Below are positions 31,250 to 44,600 of a stretch of 64,000 nucleotides of DNA, piece after piece; position 1 is the stretch's first letter, and the number at the start of each line of letters is the position of its first letter. The translations under genes were made by a program, and so were the position numbers. This DNA comes from Dendrophyllia cribrosa (lineage: Eukaryota > Cnidaria > Anthozoa > Scleractinia > Dendrophylliidae). Location: positions 3,409,884-3,473,883 of the forward strand of contig JAJLRJ010000001.1 of the NCBI GenBank assembly GCA_024195265.1. Reading direction: 5' to 3'. The notes under the pieces were generated by a model. It was not told the DNA's origin. It did no database searches and saw only the letters and a list, made by a program, of their open reading frames with translations.

Positions 31250-33000
31250 AAATTTGGTTTGTCAGACACAAATCAGCAACGGGGTCGACAGACTCGATCC
31301 AACAGATCGCAAATATCTCAGAACAGAATGATAAATCTCAACTCAAACGTTTGTAACACTGAAAACTCAGAGTTGCATCGATATTGTCAGATTATTATAT
31401 TGTCTACTGAATACATTGTTGCAAGTTTGGTTATTGTTGTAATGGTTTCTGGTGACCTGTTTTTTGTTTCTTTTTTATTTCTTCAAAAATTACACGAATT
31501 TAATAACATACAATATGTTGCTGTTTGTTTACACAGAGTATAAATACAATACTATATGATTGTAATAGATTTCATTGTCAAATTTACAGATAAATATGTC
31601 GACTACTTACATGGATGTTAACCTCAATAAAATGCTTGAAACGTTAACTTTTCAACAGTCGTATGCACAGTATTTATATTCAATACACATCCCATAAACA
31701 GGTTATCAAAAGCCGGGGCAGCTATAGTGAACACTATTTCTAGTAGTTAAGGAGAGGCTTGTGATGTTTTTACTTCGGCCCGGGGCTTTGCGATCAGCAG
31801 TCTTTTTTTAAGCTTCTTTTCTTTACATGTTAAAATCTAAGATAAAAGACATTATAGTTATAGCACTTCAAGTTCGTCCAATAGTAATATGCTAAGGTTT
31901 ACAATTATTTATAATTAATTCTTTGATTTTCTTCTTATTTATTTAAATGGAAAGATAGGTTTTACAAGATTAAAAATTGTGTTGAAGAGGCTATGTCACA
32001 TTTTAAAGGGTTACTTTAAAAAGCCCGGCAAAAGACATCTTTATATCCATGGAAACCCAAAAAGTAAAAAAAAAAAAAAAAAAAGTGTCTTGGGCTGCAG
32101 CTGGCCAGGAAGAATTGGATTGCATCTTGAAAAAATTGACCCGGCCATTTATTTAATGTTCATCACATGTGTACGTCTTGGAAAACTCGCTAACACTAGA
32201 TTATAGTTGATTCTCTCTTCGCGGAAAATTCAATTGATATCTTCTTCTTTGTGTTCTTGATAGAGCTTCGTGTACGACAAAGGTACTTATTTTTAATTTA
32301 GGGGCAGTTTTGACACCAAAACGTTAAAATCCCCGTGATATAGATCCTTTTATAACAATTACTTCAATGAACAAGCCAGACAGAGGGAAAAACACCACAG
32401 GATTCATTTATAATTTAGTATCATTCTTGACCAATGAATGAGAATCCTAAATAATCATCATTCGGTGACGCAAGCTAAAAAGACGCCGTGTCGGGAACAA
32501 ACTATAAATAGATAAAACTAGTATAATTTTAAAAACCATTAAACAAGTCGGAAAATGTTATTAAGATCTGTTTTTCAACAAAATAATATCTTTTTCAAAC
32601 AACGCCAACGTCCTGTGGCATAGATAATAATCACGTCGACATTTTTTCAAAAAATGCACTGAGCATTATTCACCGTATTTGTGAATTCGCATTCAGTTTA
32701 ATATACAACAAAGAAAGGTGAATCTAATTATTTTGGGCCGGACCATCTGATTCTGATGTAAACACTGATTAAAACAGAACAATCCCGCGAGATGACGAGC
32801 TTCATGGATCTTGCTCGTTTCCGGAATCTAAATTTCAAGTTGTGTGTGATCATCAATGTTTGTTGCGTTAATACGTGCCAAATCTCTGGACACGCGCGGA
32901 CATTTCAGTATTTTTGTTTTATGGCGAAGTATTTTTTCTTTTTAACGCGTTTTATGTATCTTTTGTTTAAGTATTAAAAGACGTTTCACTGACTCCTGTT
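31250..33000. other. Gene-free AT-rich interval
   Basis: Contains an 18-base A run near 32067. Short open frames have no recognisable domain. I see no gene. Confidence 0.45.
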
Positions 33001-33029
33001 TTAAATTTAGAAAAGAGTATTTAAAATAA

Positions 33030-33230
33030 AAAGGTAAGCGAAAGGAACTGCATGTAACAACGTTTCGAAGCCATCTTGACTCATTATCAATTCAAGTTAA
33101 AAAGTAACGGTTGTCTTTCTTCATTTTATATACTTTAAAGTTGACAAAATTAATCTATTGAAGTGTTTTAAGGTCATGGAGTCAAGATGGCTCCGAAACG
33201 TCGTTCAGCCGTTTCTTTTCGCTAAGTTTT
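33030..33230. repeat. Imperfect palindrome around AAACGTTTCGAAGCCATCTT
   Basis: AACGTTTCGAAGCCATCTTG at 33059 pairs with CAAGATGGCTCCGAAACGTC at 33183. The outer parts (AAGCGAAAGGAACTGC and GTTTCTTTTCGCT) also pair. Confidence 0.65.
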
Positions 33231-33494
33231 ATTATTAATTGTCTGTCAAAATGTTCTCTTATTACTTTAAAAGACGAACAGAATTCAGTGTCAGTTTTTT
33301 TTCATTTGGAATAAGAAGTGTACTCCTTCAGAGTTCAAATCGATATCTGGGTCAGGACGAATTTGAGGTAAATTTATTTGACTTGAAATATATAAGCGAG
33401 AATTAATATTCATTGTCGTTAGCTTGAGACAGGCGCTCATAACACCTCAGTCAACATTTAAATCATACATTGTGAATGTCCTTCTTTTACCCTT

Positions 33495-33709
33495 TAACTT
33501 CTAAGAATTCCAAAAACCAAAATTCAAGAAAAATCCCAAATTTCCTTTTTGTAAAATACTTAAAAACAAATAGTACCATGCAAAAGTTGGTTTCTCTTAT
33601 TTTGTATTAATTATTATTTTTAGCTTATTTTACATAGTGGCTTTTCTTTAAGACATGACTCGTCTGAAAACCACCTATGGGTGATGACGATTTCCTGTAT
33701 AAAGATAGT

Positions 33710-33781
<72 letters not shown>

Positions 33782-34170
33782 CTTAATATATTTTTCATAT
33801 ACATGTATTTTTCATATACATGTAGGTATACATACATTTTAAAGGCTTTGTAAAGAAATTTATTAAGTAATTAAGTAATTAATCAATTAAGTAATTAAGT
33901 AAATTTGAGTATCAATTTATAGTTATTGAAAATTATAATTATTGCTATTTTTAATAAAGTTTTTTCTTTTATTAATAACCAAGCTAACTAAAAAATCTTA
34001 TTTATAATAATAATAATAATACTAATAATAATCTGAATAAAGTTCTTCTGAAGAGGTTTCACTGATTTGAATGGTCACACCATGGGATTCTGTCGACAGA
34101 CTCAAAAATTAAAACTACATTACATGTCTCCATAATTGACTTCAGGGAGTGAAAGGGTTCATTCTGCATT
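33495..34170 (-). repeat. Dispersed GAGTCTGT repeat copy split by an insertion
   Basis: In complement, TTTTGAGTCTGTCGACAGAA and ACCATTCAAATCAGTGAAAC lie at 34050-34115, while TTTGCATGGTACTATTTG and GGGATTTTTCTTGAATTTTG lie at 33510-33595. About 440 bases (33603-34043), including (TAA)n and AATTAAGTAATTAAG runs, separate halves that are contiguous in other copies. Confidence 0.65.
33711..33781 (+). repeat. (TAA)n microsatellite
   Basis: More than 20 ATA/TAA units with one substitution. A shorter tract follows at 34006-34032. Confidence 0.95.
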
Positions 34171-34199
34171 TTCTTGGTTATCGATCAGTGCTGACCTTC

Positions 34200-36850
34200 G
34201 CCAGTAGAATAAAATTAATCCTTATGTTCGTGATCTTTGTACAGACAAATTGTTTCTTCTGTCCGCCACGATAATCATCAGAGAACACTTGTCTCGATAA
34301 TAATCACTGATTAAATTAATGGAATCAAACTAAACTAATAACAATAAAAAAGATTGCCTGCGAAGGCATTATACTTCATCATGTTGGTGATATGGCATTT
34401 TGTGTCACAAAAAGCCCTCCAGATTAAATTAATTCATATCAATTGAATAAAAAAACTTGTTAACGCAAAATATTTCCGAACTCCAAAAATATTATCACGT
34501 CTAAGTATTGTCTGAACAACCGTGTCGTTCAACCGGAGGATAAATATTGCGTGTACAGCGTGGTTGTCCACTAGAAAGCAAAACGAATTTGATTAACTTT
34601 GTTAGTTTCATGAGAGCCAATCTACTGCTTTACAGCAAATGCTATCTGTAGGATATTTTCTAAACACGCCGACATGTTTACGCTTTAATTATAATTAGTT
34701 GAAATTATCGCAACATGAATGTTCCAAGTACATTTATTGCGATTTTCGATATATATACATATATTCAGTTTTTATATTCCTGCAGTTTTGGGCACAAAAC
34801 TAGCGGGTTCTCTGAAAAAAAAAACTCTATGGTGTGTTCTATAAATAAATAAAATAGAAAGAGGAAAAAAATTAATTAAAAGTGTGGATTCTGATTAAGC
34901 CTTTTTTATTGTTTATTAACTTTCCTGCTGCGTTTGATGGTTTTGCGGGGCACTTGCCTCCATAGGACGTAGCGTTAAGCGATATTAAATCAAACGTAAA
35001 CGCAGACGAGTATCACAACACAGCGAGCCGCCAAGAAGTCGCTTAATTTACTTAAGTTGGAAATTAATTGAAAGGTTTGGAAGAACGAGGGTTTATTTCA
35101 ATGCGTGTTTCTCAAGTCGGCCTTGGATTCGTTGGAAATTGAAGGAACGAAAACCGAGGAACAAATTCTAAGTAGTCTTGTGTTATTCTGGACTTAAACT
35201 GAGAAAGGTAACTATAAATCTTGAGATTTAGATGTAAAAATCAATATTTATTTTGACTCCGACTTGTTAATATCACTCCAAAACCTTAATGTTTTGTCTC
35301 TCTTTCATGGTCGCGTTTATTTTGAGGAAGATTATTCAGCGGTTTGGTTGCCAGAACATTTTTTGAGAGAGTATCAAACCGAAACTGAATATCTAGAAAC
35401 ACAGCTTTTTCACAAGAATACACGTGTATTTATCCATCAATTCTAGTACTGGCGAACTATCGTTGTCAGTTTGCCTTTGATTCATATTCACATTTAGAAA
35501 ACATTTGTTTTCCGGCAAAATTTGCTTTTATGAGATCTACTGGCTAACTAACGTGATTGAAAAGTGAATAAAAAAACCTTTGCTGTTTTATATTCTTTGT
35601 AAACTAGGAATCAGTTTACGGAATAATGATAATCGAAATTGCTAGCGACATCCGTCAGCTTTCCTGTTCAGTAATTCGAGCTACATTTATCTACATGCCG
35701 ATTGACACGACGTTTTATACTCTTAACTGAATTTTTCCTGTCAGAAGATAAATTGAAATGAGTATTTCAATGTCGTAGGTGTTTTTATCTTTCGCAGCTT
35801 TATAGTCAGAAAATATAATTCAATAATTATATTCCACTCAAGCGACTGAACTAATGTCGCTCACTGACAAAATACTTACCGACACTCAAATGTACAGTTA
35901 CTGACAGAAAGAAATGCAAAAACATTCTTTATGTAAACTTCAGCCGGGTAAAATATAATTTCTTTAATTTTCTTTAATTGCCTATAGCAAAATAATCTCC
36001 CAAGATATCAACGTTATCTTCACTGTGAAGGGTGAAGATATCAATATTTATACGCTAATCCACCATGTTTGCCCTTATTAAATGTCAAATAAGCGAAAAG
36101 ATGTTGGTCTGCGCTCGAAACTTCTTCAGGTCTTCCTCGGAAATCTTCGGATATCTTTGGAAATCATCGGACATCTTCGGCAATCTTCGGAAACGTTCGC
36201 ACAACCTTAGGACAGTATTCGAAGTATTTTCGAAGAGAAATGTCATATCTTCGGGTATTGTATTCTCTGTAAACTGATATTGTCCCCAGGGTCTTCTCAG
36301 CTTTTTTCAAATTTAAAATGGCGGCTGGCGGGTTGATTTAGCTGCTTAGTGATATCGATCTTTGGAAGCAAAATATATTTTTTTCATAGATATCATTTTT
36401 GCAAAGTGACACAAATTTACAAGCAACAATTTAAACACCGTGAGATATACGTTACTTTCGTTTACCTGCATGAATGGAAAAAGGTTTCCACAATAAAAAT
36501 TACTGATATAATAAAGGCATGCAATATAAACTTCAATATAGGTGAAATTTAGCTTGTTATCATTAAAGAAAAAAAAACTGCGTTCGGTTAAACCTTTCAA
36601 TCAACGTTTCCTTGTCGAATTGCAATCTCTTGAGTGTTTTGTCTATCTTGAACTCGTAGAAGACAAGTCCGCTAAACAGGGCCGGATTTAGGGGAAGGGC
36701 CTTTCGTCTAAGATTTTTTAATTTATTTTCAGAAAACACATCTATCGGATTGTATTTTGAGATGAATGACTCCAGTCAAATTAGATTTCATACCACTTCG
36801 GTTACTTGGTTTTTATTTGTAAAAAGAGTTCGAGTTGATTCAAGTCAGTT
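34200..36850. other. Gene-free interval
   Basis: AT-rich, with no supportable gene. Holds the ATCTTCGGA repeat at 36120-36230 and, at 36852-36875, a (GACCAC)n tract. Confidence 0.45.
36120..36235 (+). repeat. ATCTTCGGA short tandem repeat
   Basis: About eight imperfect units such as AAATCTTCGGATATCTTTGG and GACATCTTCGGCAATCTTCG. The same motif occurs at 9680-9760. Confidence 0.65.
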
Positions 36851-37089
36851 TTGACCACGACCACGACCACGACCACATATGGGATCCTGGCATTTGCCAA
36901 ATTTGAGTGCCCAGAATGCACCAGATTGCATCTCAGAGGACTTAAATCAGTTATCAAAATTTTCCGGGGGGCATACCCCCGGACCCCTCTAGAAAGGCGC
37001 GCACAACCGCGCTTAATGGGCGCTAACTGCCTATGGTCTCTCATACAAATGTTTACGGCCCCCTCTTTCTATAGACCTGCTATAGCTCA

Positions 37090-37330
37090 GGGCCCGGTTG
37101 TTCGAAAGCAGGTTAGCGCTAGCCCAGGATTAAAACTTAACCGAGGATGTAATTTCGCTTGTTAAAAGTGTTTTAAAAAGCTAATTATAAGTTATATGCG
37201 AAGACAAGTCAGAGACGAAACTAAAGGGAAAAAATACTTTGGAAAAATCTCCATTGATTAATTATTTAACTGGAATCAAAACTGATGGTAACCCTGGGTT
37301 AGCTTAACCGCGCTTTGAACAACCCGGCCC
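37090..37330. mobile_element. MITE with GGCCCGGTTGTTCGAAAGC ends
   Basis: GGGCCCGGTTGTTCGAAAGC at the left and GCTTTGAACAACCCGGCCC at the right. The inner AGGTTAGCGCTAGCCCAGG pairs with CCCTGGGTTAGCTTAACC. About 240 bp, non-coding. Confidence 0.85.
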
Positions 37331-37332
37331 AG

Positions 37333-37602
37333 AAGGAGGTCGGACACCTTATTGAGAATTATATAACGTAATGTCGAAACTTAGAATTCTATTTTCAATA
37401 AATTTTTAAGTGTAAAAAAGAAAATCTAAAATCCCCACTCAGGATTGAACCTGTGACCTCAGCTAGGCGTAGGCTTACATAGCCTACCGTATCAGGGTTC
37501 CCCTAGATTTTCGGGTTGTTTAGGCCTAAACTGCTCACCCCAACCGCAACTGAAAGCAAACCAGTTACTCCGTTATATATTCTCATCAAGGTGTCCGACC
37601 TC
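37333..37602. mobile_element. 270-bp MITE, uninterrupted copy A
   Basis: GGAGGTCGGACACCTTATTG at the left is inverted as AAGGTGTCCGACCTCC at the right, with ATTATATAACG and CGTTATATAT inside. It contains, in complement, a tRNA-like B-box segment CAGGTTCAATCCTG. It is the empty-site counterpart of copy B (37790-38670). Confidence 0.85.
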
Positions 37603-37866
37603 CTTTTGAGCTATAGCATTCAGACTCTACCGCGTGGACAACCGGAAAACCGGCTTTGGTTTGACGCATGCGTAGAGATTCGTCCCCAGGGCTTTCTCCG
37701 TTTTCAACATGGCGGCGCGGAGAAGACCCTGGACAAGGCTCACAAAATGGTGGTGACTAGAATGGATACTCCAAAATCATGTTAGACCACCTTGGACGCC
37801 TTATTGAGACTTATATAACGGAGTAACTGGTTAGCTTTCAGTTGAGGTTGGGGTTAGCAGTTTATA

Positions 37867-38468
37867 TTAGAGAGATTAAGCTTCGCATATATTTCTCCCG
37901 CGAACGGCAGGGATACAACTTTTGCTGTCTGGCGCTTGCCGTTTCTACGTGAAAATGAGCAGTTTCGCGTTTGTGATGAACGTGTGAATTATTTTCGAAT
38001 TTTCTAGTGGATTTATTTAACGATTCGAGGAAAAGTAAAGATAATCAACTGCAAGCTGGCGTTTGCCGATTGCCATAGAACGAGGTGCTTAATCTTTTTC
38101 AGGCTTCTTTTCGCAATTGCTTAAATTGCGTTCACAACTGCGAGGATCATTCTTCATTTGATTTCATTTCCGCAGTTCATATATGATTTATTTCATATAT
38201 ATCAGTTCGCATTCATTCCTTTCACGGGAACATATGAACCTACAATTGACCTGCTCCCAACATCAGTGTCTTCATAGCTCATTTGGTAGAGCATCGCACC
38301 GGTATCGCGAGGTCACGGGTTCGAACCCCGTTGAAGTCCTGAATTTTTTTCAGGCTTCTTTTCGCAATTGCTTAAATTGCGTTCACAACTGCAACCCTAA
38401 CCTTCACCTTAACCGCAGTTCATATATGATTTATTTCATATATATCAGTTCACAATCTCCCTATTGTT
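37867..38468 (+). mobile_element. SINE-like insertion carrying a tRNA-derived head
   Basis: Defined by comparison with the empty copy A. Two direct repeats, CAGGCTTCTTTTCGCAATTG with its continuation (38100 and 38351) and GCAGTTCATATATGATTTAT (38174 and 38415), flank a tRNA-like unit at 38268. There is no long open frame. The layout suggests a dimeric SINE or a tandem duplication of a SINE tail. Confidence 0.65.
38268..38338 (+). tRNA. tRNA-like sequence, probably a SINE head (anticodon position reads GGT)
   Basis: Folds as a cloverleaf: acceptor GTCTTCA with TGAAGTC (one mismatch), D arm GCTC-ATTTGGTA-GAGC, anticodon stem TCGCA with CGCGA around loop CCGGTAT, T arm ACGGG-TTCGAAC-CCCGT. The A box TAGCTCATTTGG and B box GGTTCGAACCC are intact, so pol III transcription is possible. 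Position 33 is C instead of U and the acceptor has a mismatch, so a working tRNA is unlikely. GGT would nominally be threonine. Confidence 0.6.
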
Positions 38469-38489
38469 AAATTTAGACCTAAACAACCC

Positions 38490-38580
38490 GAGAAGGTGTA
38501 GGTGGTACAGTGGTACGGTAGGCTATGTAAGCCTAAGCTTAGCTGAGGTCATCACAGGTTCAATCCTGAGGGGGGATTTT
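38490..38580 (+). other. tRNA-like pol III promoter segment inside the MITE
   Basis: TGGTACAGTGG (A-box-like) is followed about 60 bases later by CAGGTTCAATCCTG (B-box-like). Copy A holds the same segment inverted at about 37440-37500. This suggests the MITE itself descends from a tRNA-derived element. Confidence 0.4.
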
Positions 38581-38699
38581 AGATTTTTTTTTTACACTTA
38601 AAATTTTATTGAAAATAAATTCTAAGTGTCGACATTACGTATATAATTCTCAATAAGTGTCCGAGGTGGTCCAATCTGATTTTGTAGTATCCATTCTAG

Positions 38700-41600
38700 T
38701 CACGACCCTCACAAAATACTCCAAGAATCGAGGAGTATTTTGTCACGTGACACATGATAAAATGTCGTCGTTTTGTTTAAAAATGAGGTTCCAGATTGCA
38801 AGAAACAAATATGGATCTCAATTGCTGGAAGCAACCTCTGAAGACGACATTTTATATTGTGTCACGTAACAAAATTATCCACAATTCTGTGGGTATTTTG
38901 GCATCAGTCTTGTCCACGGGTTTCTAAGCCGCTAATTTGAACGCAGAGAGACGAGGTTGAGATAAAAAGTCCCAGTGTCCCCAGAGCCGATGTCAGAACT
39001 TAATTCTGTAGCTCAGCTGGCGTTTTTGCAGGGTAATATATAAGCCGGAATGTATAAAGAGTGTAATCCTCTGGCCCACTTTATTTTTACTTTAAAATTA
39101 CTGCACAATGTCACTTTTGCCATGTCAATGGATGTTTTGCTTATCAATAAATCACCACGCATTTTCTCTGTTTGGTCGCCGACATGTCAAATTTCATGTT
39201 CTCAATTTATGATGTTGTCTGGTGTCTGAACTGAGGGCAAATTTTCATTAATTGTTGTGCAAAAATAATCATATTATCTTGAGGATTAACGGCCACTGTT
39301 AATATCGAAATATCACAAATAAACGTGGGCGCTCTGATTGGGAGCGATCATAAGACCGCGGGCTCATACTTATATGCCCAGTCCTTGTTTTGAAGACGGG
39401 GATCATCCCTCTAATTCCCCCCCCCCCCCTCTCCCCCTCGCCCATCTTAACAACACCGATTAGGATATGCAGTGGGTCTTATCTACAATACGGATATTAT
39501 TTCAATTATTTAGCACAATCCAAAGAGATTTTTATACTGGCTTGTCCTAAAAAAAACCTTTTCGAAAAAGAAGAAATCGAAGAAGAATTGTGTGATAGGC
39601 TCCATATCGAACGCAATCAAATTTGTCTGGGCGAGTTGTTTTTTGACTTTTTTTGCAATAGTTCTGACACCGAGTTTCAGCTGCTTTTTAAGATCGGAAG
39701 CCACTGAGCAATAGAGATGTAAATCGAAAACTATTTATTCACTATTTCCTGAGTGTTCTATATCTTAATTAAAATTTAAATTCAAAACTTTTGCACCAAA
39801 AAGATCGGAACTTGGCTGCTTGAATTGTTTGACCGGTTGCGTGCAATAAATCATTTGCCGTGATATCACCTTTAATTTTTTTTATGTATTTAAAAATAGT
39901 GGCAAGGAAAATGCGCTGGATAACACTATACGTCGGCGTTCGTCTCGTTTATCAAGAACCCTTCGTTTGGTTGGCATGACATATTTAAAACTTTATTGTC
40001 CATGAAAGGTTCCCCGCTGACTCGCCAGTCATCGAAGATATTAGAAGACGTAAGTTTTAATTTTATTCTAATGACGACTGGCCTTATTTCATGTACGGGC
40101 ATATTATAATTATTTTAGAGCTCAGAACTTATTTTAAGTGATCACCACTGTGGAGGTCTATACCGGGTTGTTGACATCAGAAAGAAAGAGGTTACAGCCG
40201 AGGTTACCATACATTTCCGATTCAAGTTTATATTTTCGGCTTCTTTCCCTTCAGTCATCATGCACGTCCAGTCAATAATCGGTTCTGAACTGCCAGAGCC
40301 GTTGTGCTTCGGTTTTCCAATGGCAATCATAACTGTTATATAACTTAATAATCCATGTCTGCCTCGATCCAGTTAACCTGTAAAGTTTGAATGAGTTGTG
40401 CATGTTGAAAATCTCGAAAAAGTGTCGAGTGTGTAGATATATAGTTTTATAACTTTCTTCTTTGGCTATCGATACAAAACTGAATTGTCAGGCCGATGAA
40501 AATTCGTTTGTTTATTTTTAAAAAAAAAATATAAATTCGAACTCCTGACTGTGGGAATAATATTTTGAGACGAAAATACTCCGAATGTTTTGGACATTCG
40601 TTCCTATCGCAGTAACAAATCCAGGCTTTTCGCAACAATGGATGGATTGACGCTCCCTCTCCAAGATTATTACTTAATCACTTCAATACTGTTAAGTCAT
40701 CGGTTGTTTTTGAAAGTTTGTCGTAAAGTAGAGAATATATAGGTGCAGCATGATAAAAACATACTATCCCTAGAGATAATCGTTGATAAAGTTTCAGATC
40801 ATATTCTGAGAGGCTCTTTGAAATGAGTAGTCTTGAAATAGTTCCTTGGCAGTGTGGACAGACAGGAAACAACCTTTGGAAACATAATTAAAATTTTGCG
40901 CTGCAAAAACCGCAAAAAAATCTAATTTACACCACTTTGCTCGCGAGCACTAGTTTTTTTAAGTCGATTAAAGCCTTAATAAGAAAAATGTAGTTTTAAT
41001 TTTTTGTTCGAATATTACTTTCAATTTTTTTTAGTTCAAGGGTGTTATCCGATGGCGGATCTTATTCAAAAGTTGAAAACTACTGGCCGTATATCAGAAA
41101 CCAGCCTTAGCAAATTGACATTGAAATATCTAGGATATGATAAGGTCACCATAGTTGTGTCTTTTTTCCTTATCAGCTGGCAGTTTGCTTTCAAAATTTT
41201 TTTTAGACCTTGATAATTGCGTCGAAAACCCCAATCGTGTTCTTTAATTAATGCCAGCACCTCCCGTCTCGTATTTTATAAGGGCTTCACGTCAGTCTTC
41301 TTTTCATTAATTGCCGGGAGATCAAAACAGGTAAATAGGTCACTCAGCGATATTATTATGGCCCAGGCGTCCCGGTGAAAACTATTGTAGATTGTACGAT
41401 TCTTTGTTATTAAATTTTATATTATTCAATAGGCCAGTTCTGCTGGTCACATATTTTAAGTATTGCTGACGACAAAGCCTCAGTTTTTAATTTTCGTGAT
41501 AATATGCCGACCGAAACTGATTGGAACGTTGAACGAACAGATAAATTTCTTGACAGAAGAAATCAGCGTACTTGTACTTTTTTAATACTGTGGTGCTTGA

Positions 41601-44600
41601 AAATGGAAACTTAAGCAACCGAGAATGCGATTTACGGCTAATAATCTTTTCTGTAAACGATCTTTAGAATGTATAATGGTCAATTTAATTCTGTTATGTA
41701 AGAGGCATGAATTACGAGTGGCCGCGATCACTTTAACCTTTGCTTTCCACAGGTAACGTTTTTTTTAAATTTTAACTTGAGACAAATAAAAAAACGAACA
41801 ATAATTATAATAATATGTGTATCTGAATGGTTTCATCTACAGATTAGAAAGTTAGAACCGTATTTACATGATTCAAGATTTTACAGTGAGCAAAAGTGTA
41901 CAGCAAACGAGCCTGCGGCTGAAGATGTACTCGAGTAACGACCGTAAGTTGTTTTTAGGGTGAAATTTTTTATTCTTTTCGAATCTTTTATGTTTTACTT
42001 AGAGTTTTAAGCGCGGACGGGTCTTTGAAGTATGAAATCATGAATCCATTTGCTAAACCTGGAGTGATACGACAAATTTTATTCGTGTCTTGTCCATCCC
42101 GTGTCAATTTTCAATCCTGCCGCAGGCTACGATTTTCCGGATACTAGTGATTTTCATCTGCGCTTGTTATCGCTTCCGTAGAATTTGTATTTGCTTGACT
42201 CTTGACTTGATGATAAAAGCAGTGAGTGCTAACTTTGAACATTAAGTTTGGCTTCTTTATCGTGCACTTTATCATAGTCAAACATTCGTTGTAAAATAAA
42301 AATCTAACTGATTGGATGTATCTCGGTAGAACGAGGTCAACGGGGCGATTGTAGGTGACTCCAAGTATCACCTAAAAGTACCTCGTTCAAGATGCTTCCA
42401 AATTGGACTTTCATCATTGAAAATGAAAAATGCAAATTAAGAATGAAGTAATATAAAAGCACGTCAGTCTCTTGCAAATTAGATAAAGAAAAACGAAGAA
42501 TTCAGTCAGTACATAAACCTTTGATCTTCAAAAGCCCCGTTTATAAATTATTTGTGTGCCACGAGCCGCTACCATGCTCTGAAAACTACGCATCATGGGT
42601 CTCATCTCGTTAATTGAAGAGATTGGCATGTTGTCGTATCTTCTTTGCTTTGCACACTCAGATGGATGAAATATTTAAAAGGCTAGTATTTTAAGATTAG
42701 ATGTCATTACAGTATGGGTACTACATGTACACCTATACAGAGACCATCAGAATAGCCTTAGGCCCATTCAACGCTCTGATTCGGCTTCCATTAGACACAA
42801 ATAGCAACCATGTCGCAAAGATGATATCGCCAATCAGGAGCCAAATAGTAACACCACACACAATAAAAACCTGTTAAACGGTGCTGACACGGTTATTTCA
42901 TTTAAAATGCTCATCAAGATTTAGAAGCTGCTCGAATCCGCGCCGAAAACAAGACAACGAGGTAAATGAAATCCACACAAAAAAGAATGTGAAGTGTTAT
43001 TGTTTATTGTTCGCGGCATTTGTCTTCTTTTAGACTTGTGTTTACTGACGAAATTACGTTCAAAATTGTTCTTGCCGCTCCGGTTATCGACGGAACGGAA
43101 CGGAACGCTGTTAGGTCTGACAGGGTAGTTTTTAGAATGCATACATGTACTTAATTAGAAAAGGCATCGGTTAGAAAATGTTTCCGTGCTGCTTCGGTGT
43201 GGTTTTGTGGAAGTCAAAATAGGTAAACAGAGGGCAGCGCTGTCAAATTGAGCGCACGAAAAACGTTGTTTCACAACCGTCAGGTGGCTGTTTTCTTTTC
43301 TCGTTTAATTGGGCAGCGAGCACGCACATGAATCAAGTCTGCGTGGGTTTCTGAACACGCTCTCTTCTTGATTACTCTTTGGAATGCAGAGAGGCCCAGG
43401 GGAGTTTACTTGTTGTTTCTGCGGATTACAAAGTTTTTACCAGCTTTACAACCTTTTGTCCAGATTTACGTTTTTGTTTGTCCAGACCATTACGTCAAAT
43501 AAATAGACACATATTAAACTGAGCGCCGTCATTCAATAAAGAACGTATCTGGGAGTGCCTCGGGGGCTGAATAATTTGTTAATTTCTTTGCCAGTCCGCA
43601 GTGAACTACGGACACTACCAGAACGTTTAACGGCCAAGAACGACGATTTTCAAGAACAAATTTCGGTGGAACTGTCTTGTCAGAAACTGTGACAGGGCGG
43701 ATGGTATTAAACATCGTAGTAATCAGATTTAAGTGACGGTGATTGTTATCCATAATAACAAAAAGGAAATTTGCATAGGGCTTCCAGTACACGTTCTAGT
43801 TATGTCAATAACGAGTCAGGAATTGACAAACGGAATAAGGCTTAAAATTCGACTTTTAGTAATCTTCAAGCAGGTAGGTTTGATTTTACAGTATTTACCA
43901 TTGAGGTTCAATTGAATTGCTGTAAAAAGGGCGACCTTTTGATGCTCTGTTTTAATATGTTCTTTGCTTTAAGACTGGTAAAACGTAAACAAAAAAAAAC
44001 ATGGATGCCCTGTCACGGAGGTAATAGACACCGAAGAAATTTTTGAGCTTAGTTCCCATGGAGGTTAAAGGTATTCCTTTCAAGAAAGGGCGTCCAATGT
44101 GATAGATGGTTATTTAAGAAGCACCTGCGTGCGATCAGCGCCCTTGTTTGCAAGCTGTAAAATTGTTATTGATTCCCGTCATCAATTGTCAGCCATGAGA
44201 CACGTCGAAACAAAGCCTGGTTGAAATTCCTTGAACATAAATCGAAATCTTTAACAGTCATCGCGACTATGATATGATACTTCTGTATTTAGAAATACAG
44301 GGCGATATAAACCTGTCTTCGCCATGATCATGATGGTTCGATTTTTGCTTTTTTGGGCTTTCAAAATTCTATTTACCACTGTTTTGAGATCAATATTTGA
44401 CAAAGCTCAATTTGTCTGAAAATTTTCCGCCAAGCATGCATTTAGACTACCAGTGGTGTTTTATCGTAAGAACAATGAAATTTTATACGCACGAAGCACT
44501 TTATGGTGTTGTTTTCGTGGCTAACTAAGCCGCTTATTTTGGTTGGATGATTGGAAAATGAAATTGGACTTAAAGAACCAGGTGCGAAGAAAGCTTAAGG

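Larger units (their letters stand above)
37790..38672. mobile_element. Second copy (B) of the same MITE, inverted and interrupted
   Basis: The left end CACCTTGGACGCCTTATTGA and the right end CTCAATAAGTGTCCGAGGTG match copy A in the opposite orientation. About 600 bases (37867-38468) are inserted between GGGTTAGCAGTTTA and TAGACCTAAACAACCCGAG, which are contiguous in copy A. Confidence 0.82.

Noticed and set aside
39390..39707. 105-residue frame with an acidic segment FEKEEIEEELCD
   Set aside because: Looks protein-like over about 60 residues, but there is no homology I recognise and no splice support. The upstream part is a poly-C artefact.
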